This document shows, piece by piece, positions 44,521 to 55,621 of a stretch of DNA of 64,000 bases. The position numbers and the translations under genes were made by a program. The notes beneath the pieces are model-generated. The model made no database searches. It was not told the DNA's origin and saw only the letters and a program-made list of their open reading frames with translations. This stretch comes from Rhodeus uyekii (taxonomy: Eukaryota; Chordata; Actinopteri; Cypriniformes; Acheilognathidae). The DNA is taken from NCBI GenBank assembly GCA_037043235.1, contig JAWRVZ010000180.1:186001-250000 (forward strand), given 5' to 3'. Each line of letters begins with the position of its first letter. The stretch's first letter is position 1.

Positions 44521-44612
44521 ACATTAAAGGAATAGCTCACCCAACAATGAAAATTACCATCATTTATTCACCCATATGTTGTTCTAACCTGTATGACTTG
44601 GTCAAGCACAAA
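44521..44612 (+). repeat. Interspersed repeat (TAGCTCACCCAACAATG type)
   Basis: AAAGGAATAGCTCACCCAAC ... ATCATTTATTCACCC ... GTTCTAACCTGTATGAC: the same family as 8838-8926 and 62463. Confidence 0.65.
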
Positions 44613-45589
44613 TGCTTTTGCTATTTCAAATACATATAAAGTAAATTAAGTATTATGAAAGTAAATTAAGTTAATTTGAAACAAAAAAGGCATGTAGAAT
44701 TGCACAAATTGAAAAACAAATGCATTATATTAACAGTGTTTGCACTTTTACCCATTGTAGCAATAGTTGGGGAGGGAGGTAAACAAGACAAATGGATGCT
44801 TTGCAAACTGCCCGTCATAATTCCACCACAGCGGAGTGTACAACCCAAATTTAGACTCTAGCCATAGGTGAGGATAAGGAAAAAGAGCCAATATATCCAT
44901 CATAACTCTTATTTGTCTTATTCTTATTAATCTTAATCTTTAACCCTGGATTCGAATGGAGCGACTGACCTAGGCAACATAAAGAGGGACCTCTACTCTG
45001 TCAGTCCTCCTATTTCACAGACCCACTTTGGGTCACAACGGGTTGCTTGCTTTAAAAAAAGCAATAACAATAACCTGCTCTACCTCTGTGTCTAAGCATT
45101 TCACAGATGGTTATCATAGCAACAATGAGTCCAACAAGGAAGTGTAAGTGACTTCAACACCTCCCTCAGGAGGGGCCTGCATGAAGATGTGTGGTGAAGT
45201 CCCATACATTACATCAAACTGCCCATCTTCAAGCAATAGCTTCTCAGCTGATATACTGAAGAGGAACTGATGAGAACTGCTAACTCACCAATCTGGAGGA
45301 AAGAGACTCAAAAATCCCTCGTTCAACATTATTTTGACCAGCCAGCTTTCAATAGGGTAACAAAGGAAAAGGGTTGCATAATTTTAATGATTTCTTAATC
45401 GCTTATGCCCCAACACTCACATCAGGTAGAGTGATCACTTTTAGTCATTCTTATCTCTCTTTGATTTTCTTTTAGAGATCACCTCCCTGAAGTCTTGCTT
45501 CCTTCTTTTAGCAGTGTGCTGGCCTTCTAACCCTGTCTCCAAGGACTCTCTGTGGATGGAACATCTTGGCTGGCCCCATGTGTAACGGA

Positions 45590-45815
45590 AATAGGCCAGT
45601 AAGAGCTGTGTTTGTAAATCTCACTCCCTGGCCTCAAGCGGTGTGCTAGCAACTGACAGTAGTGACAGGAATCTTTATCATCCGTCTTAGACATTGGTGC
45701 CATGACCCAAATGTTATAGAGGTTTAGGGGAATGATTGTAAGATACATAAGTCAGTAAGATCTCTGCATGTAAACCTCACACCCCTGGCCTTAAGACGCG
45801 TGCTAGTAGTCTAAT
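45590..45815 (+). repeat. Diverged direct duplication of about 60 bp
   Basis: Segments near 45595-45655 (CCAGTAAGAGCTGTG...CTCACTCCCTGGCCTCAAG...GTGTGCTAGCAACT) and 45750-45812 (TCAGTAAGATCTCTG...CTCACACCCCTGGCCTTAAG...GCGTGCTAGTAGTCT) align along their length with about 157-bp spacing. Origin unknown. Confidence 0.5.
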
Positions 45816-45945
45816 TATCGTGCCCATCCAAATGATCCTGCTCAGTATAGGACTGGTTACACTTGGTTGAATAATTTTAATGCTATGCTAATGAAATATC
45901 CCGTTCTTCTAGGACTCGAAGGTTCAGAAGAAACAGAAAGCTCAC

Positions 45946-45964
45946 AGGAGGGGGGGGGGGGGGG
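45946..45964. repeat. Poly-G run
   Basis: A homopolymeric G tract just before the LINE fragment at 45966. Confidence 0.9.
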
Positions 45965-45965
45965 T

Positions 45966-46777
45966 TAAGGCCATTTCATCATGAAAAAAGCCAGGCAAAG
46001 ACTGTACCACCTGCGACAGCTGAGGAAATTCAGGGTTTCACCAGCTATCCTGAGAACTTTCTATTCAGGGGCGATAGAAAGTGTACTGTCTCAGTGCATC
46101 ACAGCGTGGTACGGTAACAGCACCAGCCAGGACCGCAAAGCCCTGCAAAGAGTGGTGCGCTTATCCGAGCGCATCTCAGGGTCAGCTCTCCCATCTCTGC
46201 ACGACATCTATACCAAACGGTGCAAAAGTAGAGCTACAAAAATAATCAAGGTCACTTATCACCCCGCAAACCCTCACTTCACCCGGCTGCCCTCTGGTAA
46301 GCGCTTCCGAAGCCTGATGGCCAAAACTGAGAGACTTAGGAGGAGTTTCTTCCCACAGGCCATCAGACTCCTGAACGCTGTCACTAATATCACGTGACTT
46401 CACCTCACTCCAGGATAAACATACACACACTGACATTATACTGACACTGCACTTTCTGTTCTCATTGTTACTGTGTAACAACCTGTAATAACTTATTTGC
46501 ACATAATTATTCTTGCACAGCTTATTCCACTTATTTTATTTCACCCTTCACTTACTTGATTTATTTATAATTCTACACATACATAGTACTTTTTATCTTA
46601 TTTCTATTGTAATTTCCTCTTGTGTTTTTTTTGTAAAAAGTATAAAAAGTTTTTTTTATAACTGTGAATTTACACTGTCCATGGAGCGGACCTGTTCACA
46701 TTTCACTGCCAGCTGTATATCCTATATATCTGTGTATGTGACAAATAAAAATCTTGAATCTTGAATCTTGAATCATG
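45966..46777 (+). mobile_element. 5'-truncated LINE with (TTGAATC)n tail
   Basis: The frame 45981-46397 encodes a LINE C-terminal region: KKARQRLYHLRQLRKF, SGAIESVLSQCITAWYGNST, SGSALPSLHDIYTKRCKSRA, LPSGKRFRSLMAKTERLRRS and FPQAIRLLN. It is undamaged up to its own stop. The 3' end reads ACAAATAAAAATCTTGAATCTTGAATC. Related in protein to the fragment at 35514-35981, but with a different tail, so a different subfamily. The poly-G run lies at its 5' border. Confidence 0.8.
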
Positions 46778-46797
46778 CAACTTCCCGTATGTTTTTC

Positions 46798-47523
46798 TCA
46801 CCAATTTTTCATTTGAAAGCCACGTTTCTAGCATCTGTAAAAAACACATTTTTCCATCTTAAAAATATATCTAAATTACGACATATGCTCTCAGTGACAA
46901 ATGCGGAAAGTTAAAACCTACAATAATTATCAAAGTCAACTGCTGGCGGTCGATCCATCCTTTTCCTATTTAGTGCAAAAAACCTACGCTGATATTGGTC
47001 TCTGTTTATTCCGAGGTTATCGTGGTCAGCTGGATCCGGGCCGTATCCAGATCAGATGAAGGACCTGGACACGAGCACAGCACTGCCCTGAAGTGTCTGC
47101 GGAGACCATGATTCTGCTAGACCCTCCCTTATGACGATCATGAATCTCCAACCAGACCAAACTGGACTTAAGATTTGACTTATATTGTTCTCAATATAAT
47201 AATCATGCACTGTTTGGCTGTTGGCCAGAGGAGAACTGGTCCCCCGACTGAGCCTGGTTTCTCCCAAGGTTTTTTTGCTCCCAAGCACTCGTTCTGTCAA
47301 CTTCTGGAGTTTTGGTTCTAGCCGCTGTCGCCTATGGCTTGATTAGTTGGAGGCACGTAACACTTAATATTCATCAATTGTATTGATTCGCCTCCTCTTT
47401 TAAGGCTGCTGTTCAGCCAAAACAAACTTTGTTTTTATTGTTTTCCTGTGACCACTGTAAAGCTGCTTTGAAACAATCTGTTTTGTAAAATGCGCTATAT
47501 AAATAAAGGTGACTTGACTTGAC
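46798..47523 (+). mobile_element. CR1/L2 LINE 3' fragment with internal deletion
   Basis: Begins TTCATTTGAAAGCCACGTTT (as 42876 of the other copy), jumps at about 46945 past most of the C-terminal coding region, and continues ACGCTGATATTGGTCTCTG through the 3' end and tail TAAAGGTGACTTGACTTGAC. Both sides match the same family. Confidence 0.8.
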
Positions 47524-47843
47524 CAAAAGAAGGAGTGGATTTATTGAGGCTCACTGTCAGTTCACGGTCTTCTGAATCAAGCAGACTGCCTCAGCTGGCA
47601 AACTTTTTTTCGAACACCAGTCATGATGAGGGCATTTCCCACAGCATCCACCACCAAGACGCATGTTCTAAATTCCACTTCAAACTGGAACATTTTCTTT
47701 TCTATCCCAAGTTTTGCATTCTTTCCTGAAAATGTGCATTCTCTGGCAAAATGTTTGCATTCTCTCATCCCGATATCAGAGATCTGTCTCAGTCTATTTA
47801 TATTTATTCAGTTTCACCATGTACTGCTTTGTTTTAATCCCAG

Positions 47844-48463
47844 TGTCACAGTTCCGTTTCTGTTTCCGGTGTTATTAGTGTCCTAGTGGACGGAACCGTG
47901 GCACTCCTCTCTCTCCTGTGTTTTGTGTGAGGGCACGCTACGTTTGTGCGCGCCCTCGTGTCCTCGTGTCTGCTTGTTGTCCTGGTCCTGGTCATGCGCA
48001 GTGGGTGTGTTCATCCGTTGCGCGTCGTCTCCTCACTGTAAATCACTGTAGTGATGAGAGACAGCCAGGAATGATTATGGGAAAGAAGGAGGCGGGGCAG
48101 ACGCTAATGAGACACAAACCCGCGACCAATGCGAGAATGCCTCCTTGTTTCCCATAATCATTCCCGGCTGTCTCTCATCACTACCTTCCCTCATGTGTCC
48201 TATAAATAGCCCTCAGTGTTTGCTGTCCAGCGTCGCGTCGTTGTCTTCTATGCCTGGTTCTCCCAAGTGTTCCCATGTTCGTGTTCCTGTGTTTCCCTGC
48301 CCTGATCTCCTGGTTTGTTTTATGTTATAGTTCCGTTCTTTGGTTATGTTATGTTTTTCCCCCTCATGGGTATTTATTTTCCATGTTTGTTTATTTCCTA
48401 TTTGTTGTTATTAAATACCCCCTTCACCTGCATTTGAGTCCTCCCCATTTATGTATCATGACA
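47844..48463 (+). mobile_element. Solo LTR of family C with exact 5-bp target duplication
   Basis: TGTCACAGTTCC ... ATCATGACA, 620 bp, flanked by CCCAG at 47839-47843 and 48464-48468. It contains TCCTATAAATAG (TATA box, about 48199-48210) and TTGTTATTAAATACCC (polyadenylation-type). It aligns with the LTR at 10657-12044. No internal region, so it is a recombination product between two LTRs. An inverted duplication lies within it. Confidence 0.85.
48051..48181. repeat. Inverted duplication inside the solo LTR
   Basis: Arm 48051-48093 (GTGATGAGAGACAGCC...GGAGGC) and arm 48139-48181 (GCCTCC...GGCTGTCTCTCATCAC) are near-perfect reverse complements separated by 45 bp. The LTR copy at 10657 has only one arm, so an inverted copy of the LTR's own sequence was added here, next to the TATA box. 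Confidence 0.8.
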
Positions 48464-48469
48464 CCCAGT

Positions 48470-51020
48470 CACCAGTCCATCTAAACATCTCCTTCACCTG
48501 TCCCTCGTTAAGGACCTCTTGAGTTCCTTTGTTTGGTCATGTATTTATATCCTGTGTTCTCCGTCATTCTCTGTCTGTTCTCATCTGTGTAAAGTTGTGT
48601 GTGTGTTGCAAATATCGCCCTAGTCTCCTGAGTCACATGAAAAAATTGCACTTGTGCAAATTCATCATAGAGTATTGAGATAAATTTAAACTAGTAATGA
48701 ATGAAATTTAGTTTAACGTAGAATTTTTATAATTTTTACAGTTTAAAGTGTGTGCTCATATCTTAAATACAAATATACCTTTGCAAGTTCAACTGTGTGA
48801 AGTAGTATGCTGGGAATGGTGGTTTTTGGAAAGTACTGATGGGCCACCTGGTGGGATATTTCTTAGAGTAACAGTTTCTACTCAGACAAAAGACAGAGCA
48901 ACATCCTGTGAGGAAATCACCACTTCGCACTTATACAACCCCAGCGCACATGTCTGCTTCATAAATCAGTTCACAAATTGTCTGCCGTGGAGAATGAGGC
49001 TAACACAGTAGAAAAACAAACATAGCTGTGTAGTCCCTCGGCCAAACAGTGATTTGCTGTGGCTGTTTAGCTAAGCGATTTATGAGAATACACTGGTTTC
49101 TTGGGAGTATCATAATTTGGCCTCAGAGGGCAAGATGACATTAGAGCGGAGAGGGGAAGGAGCAAGGCGTAAAGAATCGTCTCCAGGTTTTTCAGAAGTA
49201 ATGGAGGAACGTTTCTACAGGATTGTTGCTCTTGAGCTTGAGCCAGACAGTGTTTAGGGATGTGGTCACACTGCTGAGAGCCATCTCACTGCTCTAAATG
49301 GATTCTGACAACAACATTCACCTCTCGCTCTGCTTTTGTCTTTCACTCTCTTTGAGAGAACAGTCTGTCCTGTTCCTAAAACACTTCTTATCGATTGATG
49401 TTCGGCTCAAGTACCCCTACTTAAGCACCAAACCACAGGATTTCATTCTTCTTTATCAATATAATTTAACAGGCCATTACTGATTTTTAAACTATCAATA
49501 TTGTGAAAGAGAGAAAAACACACCAACTAGATTTCTCTCAAATGGAAGCAGTACAAATTACAAAATCTTATTTTAGAAGATCGATATTGATATTTAGATA
49601 TTGATACAGATATTTAGAAATTGGTTTCATTAGCTGAAACATTTGATGAGACTAGAATAAACTCCTTTTGTGGAGTCTTTAAATATGTATATATATAACT
49701 AATTATGAAATTATTCACTTTTCTTCAAAATTCAGTTTTAAACTGTTAATTTACTAGGTCACAAAAACTAATTTTAATTGACAAAAAATAATTATATTTT
49801 AATCTTTGGAAAAACTACAATATTTAGAATACTTAGATTTAAGAAAAATAAAATATATATTTTTTTACATTTCTAAAGCTGTACATATGTAAATAATAAT
49901 AATAAATCTTTTGTAATGCTGCAATATACATTTTCAAAAATATATCTGTAAACATCATGCTCGATTACTAGAGAAATAAGGAAGTGAGTACCTTTACTTT
50001 TGGGGAGATTAAAAAAGATTTTGATTTTCAACGGGTGGATTTCTAGATAGATTTAGATTTAGATTTATTGTCCCTTAACAGGAAATTTGTTTTCACAAAC
50101 TGTCATACATTACACACTACTGGCAAAACATATATACACAAAAAGCAAAACACATATACACTTAGAAAAAAAAAACTTGTACTTGGTTCAATTTAAGGGT
50201 GAGAGGTAGTTGATTTTTTTTTCTCACAGACAGCAAACCTCATTTAAAAAATCTGTCAGAAATATACTGACATTTGTATATTTCTAATAATTAATTTACA
50301 AAAAAAATTCTAATGCAAATTTTGTGAAACTTGAAAATGTTTTGCTATGACATGAGATTGCATAACCCTTTTGGCTCTTATTAGAAACGTTCAGTTGCAT
50401 ATCACATACGTGCACACACATGCTAAGCATATGGTAAGTCATGTTATGAAAAGTCATCATCTGAAATAGTTTTTAAAAAGTGTATGGTATATTATTCACT
50501 GGTGTGTGTTTGTAATATGCACCTTATGGTCTGGCAGGATTCACTGTAAGTGTGTACATGTGTGCGTGTGTGTATTCAGCCCATCAGTAGCAGAGTGATG
50601 AATGGAAAAGAGGTCCAACCATACAAGCTGGATCACCCACCTTCATTATCATCATCATTCTCTGTAATCTCACTAGACCACTATGAATCATACTTTATCA
50701 TCTGATAATCAAACTGCAATGACATTCACTGTCTCTTTAATATTCATGGAGATTAAAGTTCAGCCATTTAGTGACACTTATTCGTTCTTATTAGCTAATT
50801 TTCCTCCTGTGTGTGGTGTATAAGGTTGACCTGAAAATCATCAGATCTGATTGGCTTGCATCTTGTAAAGCGATCACATTTCAAAAATGAAACACGGGAC
50901 ATCAATTTCTAGTCCAAGAAAGGATGAAAAAATCTGATTTTATGTGGACCATTATAATGTAGTGTATGGTTTTATAGTACTTTGACATACTGTACAATTA
51001 ATGATTCAAAAGAATATACT
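48470..51020. other. No gene seen; AT-rich non-coding DNA with one LINE tail
   Basis: The only element recognised is a minus-strand LINE tail at 50051-50110. Confidence 0.45.
50051..50110 (-). mobile_element. Short LINE 3' tail, (ATCTAA)n
   Basis: The minus strand reads AATTTCCTGTTAAGGGACAA then TAAATCTAAATCTAAATCTA: a 5'-truncated non-LTR 3' end with hexamer repeats. Confidence 0.5.
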
Positions 51021-51025
51021 GTATG

Positions 51026-51285
51026 TGTCACGGATCCAGCGACGCCCCTCGCGCCAGACTCACACACTCCTCCCTCGCGATCACTGTCACTTGAATACTG
51101 ATTACCTTCAGCTGCCACGTATCACCAACCACTTTATTATCAGCCCTCACTGTGCAGTCCTCATCTGGTCTGGTCACTGACAAGCCTGACTCTCTGCCAA
51201 GCAATTCCGTGTCTCCGAGATTCCAAGTGCCTCTCCCGAGAGATTCTCTGTCTAGATTCTCCGTGTTTGTCTGTTTATCATGACA
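51026..51285 (+). mobile_element. 5' LTR with internal deletion
   Basis: TGTCACGGATCC ... TTTATCATGACA, 260 bp. Compared with the 380-bp 3' LTR it lacks about 120-130 bp after CCGAGAGATTCTCTGTCTA (about 51255), the part with the polyadenylation signal. Confidence 0.88.
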
Positions 51286-51385
51286 GAAGACCGAACCTAC
51301 CAGCAGGCCAAGGCAGCAGCTGGTGAATCGTGGACGACCGAAGGGAATCCACTCATGGACATTACACATGTCTTTTTCATCTTTT

Positions 51386-52275
51386 GAGATGAATCCTTGT
51401 CAATTTGAAACCGGAAAAGCCAAAATCACCTTCATCATCTCTCTGCTCGAAGGTCGTGCTCTACTGTGGGCTCGCATAATGCAGGATGCGAACAGCCCGG
51501 TCACTTCCTGCCTTCATTGCTCATTTCAAAGAGGTGTTTGATCATGTCATTAGCTCCATCTCAACCCACGATCAACTCATCCGAATCCAACAAGGTAATA
51601 AATCCATACAATATTACTCAGTACAGTTTTGCACTCTTGCTGCATCAAGTGGATGGAACGAGACCACCCTACTGGCGGTTTATTGTCAAGCTTTAGACCC
51701 AAAGATCCGTTTACAACTGGGCATTTATCACAATAATTACAGTTTGGAAAGATTCATCCAACAATCCATTCTAGTAGCAAAAAACCTTGCAATCTGCTCC
51801 TCCTATAACCCTTCGTTGCACTCCTCGCCTCCACCGAGGGAAGCCAAGCACCTCCTCCAGCACCAGAACCTATACAGGTCGACCATTACCATTTATCTCC
51901 ATCAGAACGCGAGAGTTTGCACCTCTGCCTATACTGTGGTGGTGCGGGTCATCTCCGTGAGCACTGTCCGACCCGGCCACCACGCCCAGCGGTGAGTACG
52001 GTCTTCTCAAACCATATTATGTTTCACATACCTCTTACTGATGTTTTGGTTACTGTTGCTGGTCTTTCTGTTACAGCCAAGGCGTTAATGGAGTCTGGCT
52101 CAGCGGGAAACTTCATCTCTGTCAACCTCCTAAATAAACTCAAAGTTCTCATCTCACCTGCTCACTTCAAGTTCACAACATTCTGGGAAAACCGCTGGGC
52201 CTGGGGTGCATTTGGTATGTCTCCTCTATCATTCATCTACAAATCAGTTGGACAACTCACATTCTTGGTACTGTA
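51386..52275 (+). pseudogene. Gag C-terminus, zinc knuckle and protease of the Gypsy element
   Basis: Gag pieces: NPCQFETGKAKITFIISLLE and GRALLWARIMQD (frame 1), a frameshift near 51490, then SLPAFIAHFKEVFDHVISSI and WNETTLLAVYCQALDPKIRL (frame 2). After another shift near 51870 comes the knuckle CLYCGGAGHLREHC (about 51920-51963), all zinc ligands kept. The protease follows with ALMESGSAGNFIS: the catalytic Asp of D-S-G is Glu here (codon 52091-52093). The usual N-terminal gag is missing after the LTR. Confidence 0.8.
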
Positions 52276-52554
52276 GGGATCCACCTACGATATGGTCCTG
52301 GGACACCCATGGATGGTGGAACATTCTCTAGCGTTTAACTGGAAGTCTGGGGAAGTTCTGAAATGGAGTGCCTATTGCAATCAGCAGTGTCTCTCTTCAG
52401 TCAAGAAAAATAATTGCTCCTCTGCGCCACAATCGATCAAGGGTAATCAGGTACCCCTAGCTTCCACATAAGTCAAGAGCCCATCTGGCTGTCCAACTCC
52501 CGAGATCCTAATAGAATACCAGGCGTTCCAGGACCTCTTCAACAAACAACGCCG

Positions 52555-53460
52555 ACTGAATTACCACCTCACCGGCCATGGGACTGCGCTATTGACCCAC
52601 TGCCTGGGGCTAAATTTCCTCGCTACATTTCCTATTCTCTGACCATCCTGGAGCAACAGGCCATGGAGGAGTACATCAAGGAGGTTCTTCAAAAGAAGTT
52701 TATCTGTCCATCTGCTTCCCCTGCCACATCTAGCTTCTTCTTGATGGGCAAGAAGGATGGAGGCTTGAGGCCCTGCATCGATTACCGGCATCTCAACTCA
52801 CTTACAGTCAAACACTGGTACCAGCTTCCTCTGGTCCCCGCTGCGCTTCAACAGCTGCGGGGAGCTCGCATTTTTATCAAACTAGACTTGCGTAGTGCCT
52901 ATAACTTAATCCGGATCAGAAAAGGGGACGAATGGAAGACGGTCTTCATAACTCCGTCAGGCCATTATGAATATCAAGTTATGCCCTTTGGACTTTCAAA
53001 CACTCCAGCAGTGTTCCAGGGGTTTCTCAATGAAGTACTCCGAGATTTCCTCAACCGGTTCGTCCTAGTGTACATTGACGACATCCTTGTATTCTCCAAA
53101 AACCTCCCTGAACATCAACACCACATCACACAGGTCCTGACCCAACTCCAAAAACATCACCTCTTCCTTAAAGGTGAGAAATGCGAGTTCCATCACAGCC
53201 TTATCTATTTCCTTGGGTATATCATCAGTCAGCACGGCGTCAAGATGGACCAGGGGAAAGCGAAGGCCCTTCGGGATTGGCCACAACCCACTTCCAACAA
53301 GGAGTTGCAGCACTTCCTTGGGTTTGCCAATTTTTACAGATGGTTTATTCACAACTACAGCCTCATCAGTGCACCCCTGACCTCCCTCCTGCGAAATGGG
53401 CCCAAGTCTCTGTCCTGGACATCTGAAGCCACTCAGGCCTTCCAAGCCCTCAAGGCATTT
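52555..53460 (+). pseudogene. Reverse transcriptase of the Gypsy element
   Basis: RT motifs VLQKKFICPSASPATSSFFL, KKDGGLRPCIDYRHLN, IKLDLRSAYNLIRIRKGDEW, MPFGLSNTPAVFQGFLNE and catalytic YIDD in VLVYIDDILVFSK (nt 53071-53082). The thumb has FLGYIISQHGVKMDQGK. The frame is open from about 52663 to 53463 and is the best preserved part of the element; it ends at the LINE-tail insertion. Confidence 0.88.
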
Positions 53461-53531
53461 TAATTGCTGCTTTGAAACAATCTGTATTGTAAAAAGCGCT
53501 ATATAAGTAAAGGTGACTTGACTTGACTTGA
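53461..53531 (+). mobile_element. About 70-bp CR1/L2 LINE tail inserted in the Gypsy RNase H
   Basis: ATTGCTGCTTTGAAACAATC ... TATATAAGTAAAGGTGACTTGACTTGACTTGAC. Gypsy sequence resumes at TTAATCCATCCAGACCCTC. It is an extremely 5'-truncated copy, so only the priming end was copied. Short CATT-like repetition at the borders may be a target duplication. Confidence 0.8.
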
Positions 53532-53700
53532 CATTCTACATTAATCCATCCAGACCCTCAGTTACCCTTCGTCATTGAAGTTGACGCATCATGTTCCAGG
53601 GTAGTACTCTCCCAGCGGCAGGGTGAGCCTCCTCATCTAAAATTTTACTGTAACCGCGACATCTCCAATTATGTCAAGGGATGCTCAGTCTGTGCCTACA
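53532..53700 (+). pseudogene. RNase H remnant with deletion into integrase finger
   Basis: Reads FVIEVDASCSRVV-like then QRQGEPPHL, and jumps near 53645 to RDISNYVKGCSVCAYTK of the integrase finger. The remainder of RNase H and the first part of the HHCC finger are deleted. Confidence 0.75.
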
Positions 53701-54850
53701 CCAAATCACCATGTCATATGCCGGAAGGTAAACTTCACCCTCTACCACTACCACGTCGACTCTGGTCACACATTGCCGTTGATTTCATGACCTATCTACC
53801 ACCCTCCGATGGTAACACCTGCATCCTAGTGGTGGTAGATCGGTTTTCCAAAGCATGCAAATTGATTCCCCTCAATGGATTGCCCAGATGGCTCTGGAGA
53901 TGGTGGAAGCCCTATTCCATCAAGCCTTCCGTCACTTCAGCATCCCTGAAGACATTGTCTCTGACCGTGGGCCCCAGTTAATCTCCAATGTATGGAAATC
54001 CTTTTTTTCATTACTTGGTGTTTCTGTCAGTTTAAGCTCCGAGTACCATCCTCAGACCAATGGCCAGACAGAGTGCAAAATCCAGGATATCAAGAGATAT
54101 TTCAGGTCCAACTGTGGTCACCAACAGGATAGCTGGAATCGGTATCTTCTGTGGGCCGAATACACTCACAACTCCTTACGGCAAGAATCCACCCATCTCA
54201 CCCCTTTTCATCTCACCCCTACAGATGTTCCAGCTGTCCATCATTGGTTCCAAGAGAGTGAGAGGGTATGGGACTCAGCTCATGTCCACCTGCAGAGGGC
54301 AGTCCGTAGGCAGAAGACTCAAGCTGACCGTCGACGTTTACCTACTCCACAGTACCACCCCGGACAGCACATCTAGCTGTCAACCAGAGACAATCATTAC
54401 GGGTGCCCAGTTGCAAGCTGAGTCCCCGCTTTATAGGTCCTTTTAAAGTGGTAAGGCAGATCAATGATGTCACCTACCGTCTTCAACTACCTGCACAGTA
54501 CAGAATTACCTGCTCTCCTCCTCCTTTCATGTGTCTGTTTAAAAACCATCTGTCGGTTAAAACCATTCACTAAACCTCTTCTCCCTGCAGCCACAGAGTC
54601 TGGCGCTGAGGTCATACCTCCTCCTCCCATGGACCCAGCGGACTAGGACATATACAAGGTCTCATTCATCCTCGACTCTCGACAACAGGCCGGCTCACTT
54701 CAACACCTAGTGGACTGGGAAGGGTTCTGCCCCGAGGAACGATCCTGGGTCAACCGAGAAAATGTTCTGGACCCAGATCTACTGACAGAATTCCATGCCA
54801 ACAACCCCAGTCGACCTGCGTCATCCGCTGCGGTCCTCAGGAGCTGCCTG
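53700..54850 (+). pseudogene. Integrase and chromodomain of the Gypsy element
   Basis: Core: HIAVDFMTYLPPSDGNTCIL, VVVDRFSKACKLI, then after a frameshift near 53880 EDIVSDRGPQLISNVWKSFF and YHPQTNGQTECKIQDI. A gap follows near 54215, then DVPAVHHWFQESERVWDSAH. More stops occur near 54376 and 54646. The chromodomain (about 54650-54790) keeps LVDWEGFCPEERSWVNRENV. Its catalytic residues remain readable, but the frame is broken at least three times. Confidence 0.8.
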
Positions 54851-54852
54851 TG

Positions 54853-54862
54853 CAGGAGGGGG
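54853..54862 (+). other. Polypurine tract of the Gypsy element
   Basis: AGGAGGGGG just upstream of the 3' LTR; a matching tract occurs near 3492-3504 in the first copy. Confidence 0.7.
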
Positions 54863-54865
54863 TAC

Positions 54866-55245
54866 TGTCACAGATCTAGCTACGCCCCTCGTGCCAGACT
54901 CATAAACTCCTCCCTCGCGATCACTGTCCCCTGAATACTGATTACCTGCAGCTGCCACGCATCACCAACCCCTTTATTATCAGCCCTCACCGTGCAGTCC
55001 TCTTCCAGTCTCGTTACTGTCAAGCCTGACTCTCTGCCAAGTGATTTCGTGTCTCCAAGTGCCCATCCCGAGAGATCCTCTATCTACCTGAGTTTTGTAG
55101 TCTACTACCTGCCGTGAGATAAGCTCTCTCCCTTGCCCACTTCTCATCCACTGCAACTACCTCTCCAGTTTCTGCTCTCGTGCCTGCTTTAAATAAATAA
55201 AGCTCTGTGTTCACTCACGTCTGTGTTTGTCTGTTTATCATTACA
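54866..55245 (+). mobile_element. 3' LTR, complete
   Basis: TGTCACAGATCTAG ... TTTATCATTACA, 380 bp, with a polyadenylation signal in TTTAAATAAATAAAGCTCTG (about 55186-55205). It keeps the block that the 5' LTR has lost. Confidence 0.9.
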
Positions 55246-55352
55246 GTATGCACTGAAAGGTTAATTATTTTCCGAACCAAAATATGTTTTTATGAAGTTT
55301 TAACAATATATTAGCAGCCCTGTTTTAATTTCAACGGTGTGTACATGCATTG

Positions 55353-55621
55353 TGTCACAGTCATGTCATGCTCCTCCTGTGTGTCCCTCCTGTGTTCCCG
55401 TTACCACCCATGTAATCAATATCAGCTGTTTATTATCCTGCCTATTTATACCGGCATGTTTCCCATTGTCTTTGTCTATCGTTGACGTTTCATGTGGTTA
55501 GTGTGTGGATGTCATGTTCATGAGTGCCGTTTTAGTTTCCCGTTTGCTATTAAAGTGTTTGTTTTGCATCTCCGTGTTCTCCTTGTTCTTCTCCACATCG
55601 CACGCCATCTTCAGTGTAACA
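55353..55621 (+). mobile_element. 5' LTR of another LTR retroelement
   Basis: TGTCACAGTCATGTC ... TTCAGTGTAACA, 269 bp, with CCTATTTATACC (TATA-like, about 55439-55450) and GCTATTAAAGTG. GAACGAT follows directly, as after the element B LTR at 10070. No second LTR was found, so the element is 3'-truncated. Confidence 0.65.

Larger units (their letters stand above)
51026..55245 (+). mobile_element. Ty3/Gypsy chromodomain element with both LTRs and target duplication
   Basis: LTR-bounded element of the same family as 1-3522. It is flanked by identical GTATG at 51021-51025 and 55246-55250. Internal order: gag part, zinc knuckle, protease, RT, partial RNase H, integrase, chromodomain, polypurine tract. 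Many frameshifts, stops, an internal deletion and a LINE insertion make it dead. The exact target duplication shows the two LTRs belong to one insertion event. Confidence 0.92.
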
